Assembly: GCA_002425185.1 (NCBI GenBank) | Contig: DILT01000020.1 | Location: forward strand, 1 to 64,000 | DNA from: Flammeovirgaceae bacterium UBA5585 | GTDB lineage: Bacteria > Bacteroidota > Bacteroidia > Cytophagales > Cyclobacteriaceae | Reading direction: 5' to 3' | Length of the DNA: 64,000 bases | In this document: piece by piece, positions 36,501-45,500 of the stretch | How the letters are laid out: every line of letters begins with the position of its first letter | Position numbering within the stretch: the first letter of the stretch is position 1 | Made by a program: the position numbers and the translations under genes | The notes under the pieces: generated by a model | Seen by the model: only the letters and a program-made list of their open reading frames with translations | Told to the model about the DNA's origin: nothing | The model's database searches: none

Positions 36501-39500
36501 TGTAATTCTATAGGTTACGAACTGAGGGGTATCATCATTGTTCACCAGGTTATCCGTTATCACATGGCCTTGTGGCAGGTTACTTTGAATCGGAAAGAAA
36601 CCAGAAACCAAACCTGAACTGGCAAATGCCTGATAGTTAAAGGTGATAATACCCGCTGACGGCACGGTTGGTGAGTTCAGTACAATATTGGTTAGCGTAT
36701 TGCTACAAATATCTGTGGTGTTATTGACAGGTGTTGCCAATACAGTTGGTTCAATGCGTAGCACGATTGGCCTCACCGGACCGCGACACCCTGCACCTGT
36801 AATAGCCACAACATTATACGTTACGGTTAACACACCATTGGTATTGTTCGCAAAGACATCGTTACGTATCTCATTAATATCTGCAGTATTGCGAGGCGCG
36901 GCAGGATTAAACGTTACCGGTGTTAGTCCTGCATCTACAACAATCGACATGATGTCATAACTTGCAGCAATAGCACTGGTAGGTGAAGTTCCGAGAATTA
37001 TATTGGACGCTTCATTGCTACACACAATCGCATTCAGGTTGCTGGCAACTTCAGGCGATGGATTAACCGTAAATATTACAAGCCCCTCATCTCCGGCACA
37101 TCCTGCTGCTGAAACTGGAATTACCCTGTAGCGAGCTTGCAACGGGCTGTTCGTTGTGTTCGTAAAGAAATCATTTTGAATTGCTGTTGCCGGTTGTGCT
37201 GCGCCAATAGAGGCATTACCCGGCCCTGGTTGTAAACCAAGATCCCAGTTGATTTGTGTAATATTATAGGATGCTGCAGCCACCGAACCAGGCGCTACAC
37301 CTAACAATACACCCGTAGTAACATCACTACAGGCCGGCAGCGGACTTAAAGCCGGATCAATTACAGGTTCTGGATCAATGGTTACAGTAATTACTTCAGG
37401 ATCGCCCACACAACCTTGCGGACTAACCGGAACTATGGTATACGAAACCACTAAACTGCCGGTGGTTACATTGTTATAACGGTCGTTGCGAATGGCGTTG
37501 GCATTAACACCGTTTTGAATGATGGAATTTCCTGCTGCTGGCGTTAATCCCGCAGCAACTGTAATGTTTGTGATGTTAAAGGCAGCCGCTGGTATAGATA
37601 ATCCATTGGTTGATAATACAATGTTGGTTATCGCATCACTACATACCGTAGCATCCAGATTAGGATTCATTACTGGCTCGGCATTCACCGGTAGTGTTAT
37701 GATGAACGGATTACCAACACAACCATCCGTTGATGTTGGAATCACAGTATAGACAGCATTTAACGGACCACCGGTTTCATTATGAAGTGTCTCTGCTAAA
37801 GGACCAGCACCCACTCCTATCCCACCTGTAATACCGGGAGCATACGTGGCTGTCCAGGTAAAGGTTGAAGGTACCAGGTTGGTAATGTTATCCTGAGGAT
37901 TGAGACTGAAAGGGACATCGGAACAAACTGCAGGACGAGTTACATTTGCACCAACAGGTTGAGGATTAATCGGTACAGTAATGGTAAATGTACTTCCGGG
38001 GCAAGAACTACCTGAAGAAGGTGTTACTGTGAACACTGCATTCAGCACACCACCGGTTAAATTCTGTAAGTTCCCTGTTACATTACCTATTCCATTGGCA
38101 GCGCCACCAGTCAAACCAAAATCATAGTTGGCTGTCCACGTAAAGGTTGATACTATTCCATTGGTAATATCCAACTGAGGATCGAAAGAGAATGGTGTGT
38201 TAGAGCAAACCGGAGCTTTGGTGGCATCAGCGCCTAATGGTTCAGAACTTACCGGAATGGTAATGATAAATGGCGCACCTTCACAACCATTACCCGAGGT
38301 AGGTGTAACGGTGTATACGGCATTCAATACACCGCCTGTTGTATTGTTCAATGTTTCAGAGAGAGGTCCTGCTCCTGCACCTGAACCATTCAGTAATCCA
38401 GCATCATAAACAGCCGTCCATGCAAATGTACTAACGATGCCATTGGTGATATCCAACTGGGGATTGATGTTGAAAGGAACATCCGAGCACACTGCTGCTT
38501 TTGTTGCATTGGCTCCAACAGGTTCTGAACGGACCGGAACCGTAATGGTAAAGTTTGGTCCAATACAATTTGTTACCGTTGATGTTGGTGTAACGGTAAA
38601 CACAGCGTTCAGCGTTCCACCGGTTAAGTTTGTTAATGTTCCAGTAACTAATCCAACACCATTGGCTGCACCACCAGTTAATCCAGGATCATAAACTGCT
38701 GTCCATGTATAGGTGGCCGTAATTGAATTTTGCACATTATCCTGTGGATCAAACGAGAAAGCTACATCGGAACATACAGGTGCCTTAACGGTATTAATAG
38801 CGACAGGCTTAGGCTCAATCGGAACAGTAATGGTAAATGGTGTTCCGGCACAGCCGTTGGTTGAAGTCGGTGTGACCGTATACACAACACTAAGTTGAGC
38901 TGAAGTAATATTGACTAACGTTTCTGCCACAGCGCCATTACCATTACCCGAACCACCGGTGATACCGGCAGCATAGCTGGCAGTCCACGTAAAGGTTGAT
39001 GTTACGGCATTGGTAATTTCGAGTTGGGGATTGAAGTTGAACGCTACATCCGAACATACTGCTGTTTTCAAGGCATCTGCACCAACGGGTTCAGGGTTAA
39101 CCGGAACCGTAATGGTATACGTTGAACCTACGCACCCATTAAGTGATGTTGGCGTAATCGTGTATATAGCATTTAGAGGACCTCCGGTTAAATTTGTCAG
39201 TGTTTCTGAAAGCAATCCGTTTCCGGCACCACTACCACCGGTAAGCCCTACATCGTACACGGCCGTCCATGCAAACGTGCTGGTTACACCATTGATGATA
39301 TCACTTTGTGGATTGAAGTTAAACGCTACATCGGAACAAACTGCCGGACGTACAGCATTCGATCCAACAGGTTCCGGGTTGATCGGCACAGTAATGGTAA
39401 AATTGCTTCCCACACAAGAACCTGCAGTGGTTGGTGTAATGGTAAAGACTGCATTGAGTTGTCCACCGGTTTGGTTTGTCAGGGTTTGATTGATCACCCC

Positions 39501-42500
39501 AGTACCGTTAGCCGCTCCGCCTGTTAAACCGGCAGGGTATGCAGCTGTCCATGCGAAAGTCGCTACTGTTCCATTAATAATTTCGGCTTGAGGATCGAAA
39601 CTGAACGGAGTGTCCGAACACACCGCAGCTTTGGTACTGTTAGCACCAACGGGTTCAGAGGCTATGGGTACCGTAATGGTGAAGGTGCTGCCAACACAAC
39701 CATTAAGTGACGTTGGTGTAATGGTGTAGGTGGCATTCAGCGATGCTCCGGTAAGGTTTGTTAATGTCTCGGCAACATTTCCAATACCTGCACCGGCACC
39801 TCCGGTTAAACCTGGTCCATAAACGGCTGTCCACGCAAAAGTTGCTGTTACAGCATTCGTAATTTCCAGTTGAGGATTAAAGTTGAACGCAACATCGGAA
39901 CAAACAATAGCTTTAATGTCATTTGCACCGACCGGTTCAGGATTTACCGGAACAGTAATAACAAAAGGTGCCCCGGCACAACCTGCGGCAGAAGTCGGTG
40001 TAACAGTATAAACAGCATTCAGTACTCCACCGGTTACGTTAACCAGCGTTTCAGAAATATTTCCATTTCCATTGGTGACACCACCTGTTAAACCAGCCTG
40101 GTAAACGGCAGTCCAGCTAAAATTAGAAGCTACACCATTGGTAATATCCACTTGGGGATTGAAGTTGAAACCAACATTTGAACATGCTGCTGCTTTGGTA
40201 ACACTTGTACCAACCGGCTGAGGATTAATCGGAACAGTAATAGTGAATGTGGCACCCAAACAACCACCAACAGAAGTTGGCGTTACGGTATACACAGCAC
40301 TAAGTTGTCCTGCGGTTAGATTAACTAATGTCTCAGCAACCAATCCAGCTCCTGCCCCTGCTCCTCCTGTTAATCCCGCTGGATAAACAGCAGTCCATGT
40401 GAAGTTACTGATAACACCATTGGTGATCTGAGTTTGAGGATCAAAACTGAAGGCAACATTGGAACAAACAACAGCCTTGGTTTGGTTAGTCGCCACCGGT
40501 TGAGGATTAACCGGCACCGTAATGATAAATGGCGGATTACCGATACAGCCCCCGCCTTGCGCAGTAGGAACAACGGTATACACAGCATTGATAGGTGCTG
40601 CTGTTAGGTTCACCAGCGTTTCCGTGATGTTACCCGTTCCATTGCCTGCACCACCCGATAGGCCAGCGCCATATGCTGCTGTCCAGGTAAAGGTACTTGG
40701 CACACCATTGGTGATGTCATCCTGTGGATTGAGACTGAAGGCCACATTAGAACATTGAGCTGCTTTGGTAACATTAGCACCAACAGGTTCTGTGTCGACA
40801 GGAACTGTTATCGTAAATGGTGTACCCGCACATGAACTTGCAGAGGTTGGAATTACAGTAAATACTGCATTAAGCACACCGCCTGTCAAGTTGGTTAAGG
40901 TTTGAGCAATTTGACCAACTCCTGCTCCTGCACCTCCGGTTAAGCCTGGAGGATAAGACGCTGTCCATGTAAACGTTGAGGCAACACCATTTGTAATCTC
41001 AGCTTGCGGATCAAAACTAAATGGGCTGTCGGAACATACAACAGCTTTAACCGTGCTGAGTCCCACTGGCTCCGGATTCACAGGAACTGTTATCGTGAAG
41101 GGTGCACCTACGCATCCTTCAGGCGTTGATGTTGGTGTTACCGTAAAGACTGCGCTAAGTTGAATGTTGGTAAGGTTAACCAAGGTACCGGCCACATTAC
41201 CCACACCGTTGGCAGCACCACCGGTTAATCCGGCAGGATAGACAGCTGTCCATGTAAATGTAGATACAATTGTATTGGTAATGCTTGCTTGTGGGTTGAT
41301 GTTGAAACCAACATTCGAACAGATTGCCGGAGCAATGGTATTATTTCCTACAGGTTGAGGATTAACCGGAACAGTAATGGTGAACGTAGCGCCTGCGCAA
41401 CCCCCTGCAGAGGTTGGTGTTACAGTATATACAGCACTTAATTGCGCAGTTGTAAGATTCGTTAGTGTGCCGGAAACATTGCCCACACCATTCGCTGCTC
41501 CACCGGTTAATCCGAAAGGATAAGCAGCAGTCCATGTAAATGAGCTTGGCAACGCATTGGTAATATTGGCCTGAGGGTTAATGCTAAAACCAACACCGGA
41601 ACAGAAAATTGGCGCAACAGAATTGGTTGAAACCGGTTCGGGGTTTATGGTAACAACAATGGTTTGAGGCACGCCAACACACCCTGCACCACTGGTAGGC
41701 GTGATGGTATAGGTGGCTGTTATTGGCGCCAGTGATGTATTAACCAAAACATCCGTGATGTGGAAAGTACTTGGAGCACCTGCTAACACATTGTTACCGG
41801 CACTGCCTTGTACCGATGCATCAGACATCACCGGTGCGGGCCAGTTAAAGACAGTTCCAGGAGGAAGGTTAAGCGGGGATAAGAAAATTTCTTTGTTTAC
41901 AGGCTGACCGCTGCAAATTGTACGCGTTTGACCTGATGCAATTACCGGAGCAGGATTAACCGTTACTACAACATCTTGTGAAGGTCCCGCGCAACCATCA
42001 GGCGAAGTGGGAACTACACGATATGTTACCGAGCCAACAGCTCCAGAAAAGTTAGTAAGTGTTTGATTGATCTGACCAACACCGTTATTACCAACTGCTG
42101 AACCACTCACCAAACCCGTAACACTGGTTACAATCCAGTTAAAGGTTGAACCCGGAATGCTTGCCGTTAGTGTTAAAGCATCCTGCACTGCTGTTCCACT
42201 ACACAGACTAACCGTTGGTAATGAAGTCATTACCGGACGATCATTGGCATTGATGACCAACGTTGCCGCAGCACCGGAACAACCCGTGGGTGAAACTTCC
42301 TGCACGCGAAGCGTAGAAGCGTTAGCTGTACCAAAGTCAACAATGACCTGGTTCAGCCCAACACCACTGGCAGCGCCAACAATAGCAGCATCGCCAGCAA
42401 TAATCGACCATGAGTATGTTGAAAGTGGGTTGAGTGATGCTGTTTGATAAACCACGCCCGTCTGTTGCTTACAAACCGGGTTAGGTCCAAGAATAACATT

Positions 42501-45500
42501 AGGTGCAGGACTTGACTCTACCGTAATGGAGATAGGTTGTGGAAGACCAACGCAACCATCGGCCGATATTTCAGTTACGCTTATGTTATAAACATCTGGA
42601 TTAGGCGCATTAGTAAGTCCAGGGAATTGTAGCAGTACAAAGAAATCACCCGGGCCACCACCGGCAAAGCGTGTATAAAATCCAGGATTATCGGGAGGTA
42701 AATTCCAGGTATACGTTGCACCGGGATTAATGGTTTGTATCTGGTAAAGAACAATTGTAGGTCCGACACATACATTAGTACCCCCTACTATCGGGTTAAT
42801 GCCAGGGCGAGGATTTATCCTGAATTCCACAGATCCAACATTCTGACAGTTGGTTATTGTGTTGGTAACGCGCGCAAAAAATGTTTCACCATCATTAACG
42901 TTATCAACATCTGTGGGGGTAGGAACAGGTGTTGTTAATGCTATATCAGTAAACCATGCTACTGCCCGGTTAGCGGCACCACCGGTAACCAGATTGTTAT
43001 AAAATGTTAAGTCAATGTTATTGATTGCGTTGCCGCCAATAGTCTCTTCACAAAACGAAGGGTTCTGGTTTACAACAGCCGGGCTCGGATTTACCGTAAA
43101 CGTTATCAAGCCATCCTGAACACAAGCCGGGGCAACATCGGTTCGGATAACGCGGGTAAAAAGGTTCTCGGTATTGGCAACAAGTTCCGGCCCGACAAAA
43201 GGAATGGTACGTGGCGCATCAATAAAGTATTGAACCGTTCTGCCAACAGATCCGGGTATTCCGGTGATGGCATCATTTAGTGAATTTAAAAATGCCAATG
43301 TTACCGTTGCCTCACCTGAGCCTGGTGTATCTTCACAAAGTGATGGGAGTGGGTTATTGTTTACAGGTAAAGCATTGCGTGTAATTGTTACCGAAGATGA
43401 GGAAGAACTACACACTCCAAGTGCGCTTCTGGCAGTCCATGTAAATGTGTTCGCACCAACCTGAAGATTGCTTACCGAAGATGTGGGGCTATGAACATCG
43501 GCAATGATTGGCAAGCCAACCCCCGCTGGAGAAACAAATACATTATCCAGACGATGTTCATCAGGGTCACCGTCATTTCTGGCCCTCATCACAATTTGAA
43601 CAGTGGCCCCGGGCGGTGTGGTTGCAGTAACCGTTTGTATTTGTCCATCAACAGCAAGGTTGCCAACAATCTCACCAAACATTACTTCTGCTCCACCGTT
43701 GATTTTATAAAAAACACGGATGTAATCAGTGGCTACGTTATTTCCAATTTCAGTAATGTCTGCAGAAACGAAAACGCTGCCACCAATAGGAATAACGCTT
43801 GACTCCCAAACTACCTCATTACCATTTACATCACGTGCGGTCATAATACCATTCTCAACACGGATATAATCATTTGCAGCTAACAGTGTATTTGGGCCCG
43901 CAGGTGTGCTTACGGTCCAGTTATTATTTGGATGGGTAAATGATGTAGGGGGAGGTGGTAAGTTAGGGCCAGTAATTCCTAATCCGTTATCAGAAGTTGG
44001 AAAAGTTTCATAATAGAGTGCGCTGCCTACTGTCCATGTTCCTGTGCCAAAGTTATTCACAGCAGTAGCAGCAAGATTTACTGAAACATCACAAGTTGGG
44101 AAGTTAGGACCGGCTGCAGCCGGGGAAGGTAATCTATCAAAAGTTATAGTAAGAGTTGGACTATTGACACTTAAACAAGGCCCAATACCATCAGGGTCAA
44201 GGGCTACAAGTCGTAATTGAATTGATCCAGTAGCAAAATCTACTGCCGAAGGTCGATATTGATCGTTTATAGTAGGTCCAATAATTGATGATCCTGGATT
44301 CCCATTGTTACTCGTAAAAGTTCCTGTACCACTCACAATCTCCCAACGACCTTGTTGACCCGGCCCAGCACCAGCACCAACAGATCCAGTTAAAGGGATT
44401 GGTGTCAATAAAGCCCCATCTACACAAGTAGTAAAATTGCCGGGAACCGCAGCGGTCGCAGGACGACTAAATGTTATAATAACATCACTTGTTTCTATTG
44501 GGCAAGTACCACTTGCAGAAGTCCATCGCAAAGTATAGGCACCATAAATAAAACCTGGTCCATTCAGACTTATATTGGATGTATTTAAATTAGGATTAGC
44601 TATTGTAATTGGACAAGCAGCTCCAACGCAAGGACCTGGTCCTGAAACAACAGACCATGTTCCGGCACCTATAGTGATTACATTAGCTGCTAAATTTGTT
44701 GATTCCCCGCATATTTGTTGGGGAGGGCCAGCATTTGGATCTGTTGGATTGGAGCCAAAATCTATAACAATTAAATCACTGCTATTACAAGCCCCATTAA
44801 CAACTTGCCATCTTAATGTATAAGCACCTTCATTACCTAATGCAATTGTTACGGTGGAAGTTGGGCTATTAACATTTGAAAACGATGGAGCGGGTCTGGG
44901 TGGAATACTTGAAACAAAACTCCATGTCCCTGTTCCAACGCCTGGAGGATTGCCAGCAAGAGTCGCAGTGAAGCCATCTGTTGAAGTACAGAGCGCCTGA
45001 TCTGGGCCAGCATTAGCTAAGGCAGGGTTTGCGGAAACATTTATAGTCGTTGTTGTACTATTCTGCGGTGCGCATGGTCCATTTTGTACTACGGCCCTGT
45101 ACACATAATTCCCTGGAGCAAGAATTCCGGGGTCAAAAGACACACCTGTACCAACTCCGGCATCCACAAATCCTCCACCGTTAAAATTAACTTCCCATCG
45201 TAAAATAGTGCCTCTTTGCCCTGCCAGGGAAATATCGTTTGCATCTGTGCCCTCACAATAATCTGCCCCTCCAGATGAAGTTCCGCCAAGTGATGGTCCA
45301 TAAATTGTAACTAAGCGGGTAGAGGCGGGTGTCGGGCATCGTCCTCCTACCGTTGCGTTTGTGGTGAATTGAGTGATCACCTCCAGCGTTCGCGTAGCGG
45401 TTGTAAAAGCGCCCGGGATATTAAAGTCAGCTGTAATATTTTGTGTAGTATTTGGTGCATCAACAGTAGCTCCTGCACCTCCGGAAAATGTCCATGAATA

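Noticed and set aside
35659..40758. Many plus-strand open frames of 60-190 codons opposite the giant gene, some with similar sequences to each other
   Set aside because: They mirror the repeat structure of the minus-strand gene, are low-complexity (Thr/Val/Pro/Ala-rich) and have no consistent starts; they are antisense shadows of the repeat array.
37680..41639. Regular repetition that could suggest a CRISPR array or satellite DNA
   Set aside because: The period is about 282 bases, units are imperfect throughout and the whole stretch is one protein-coding frame.
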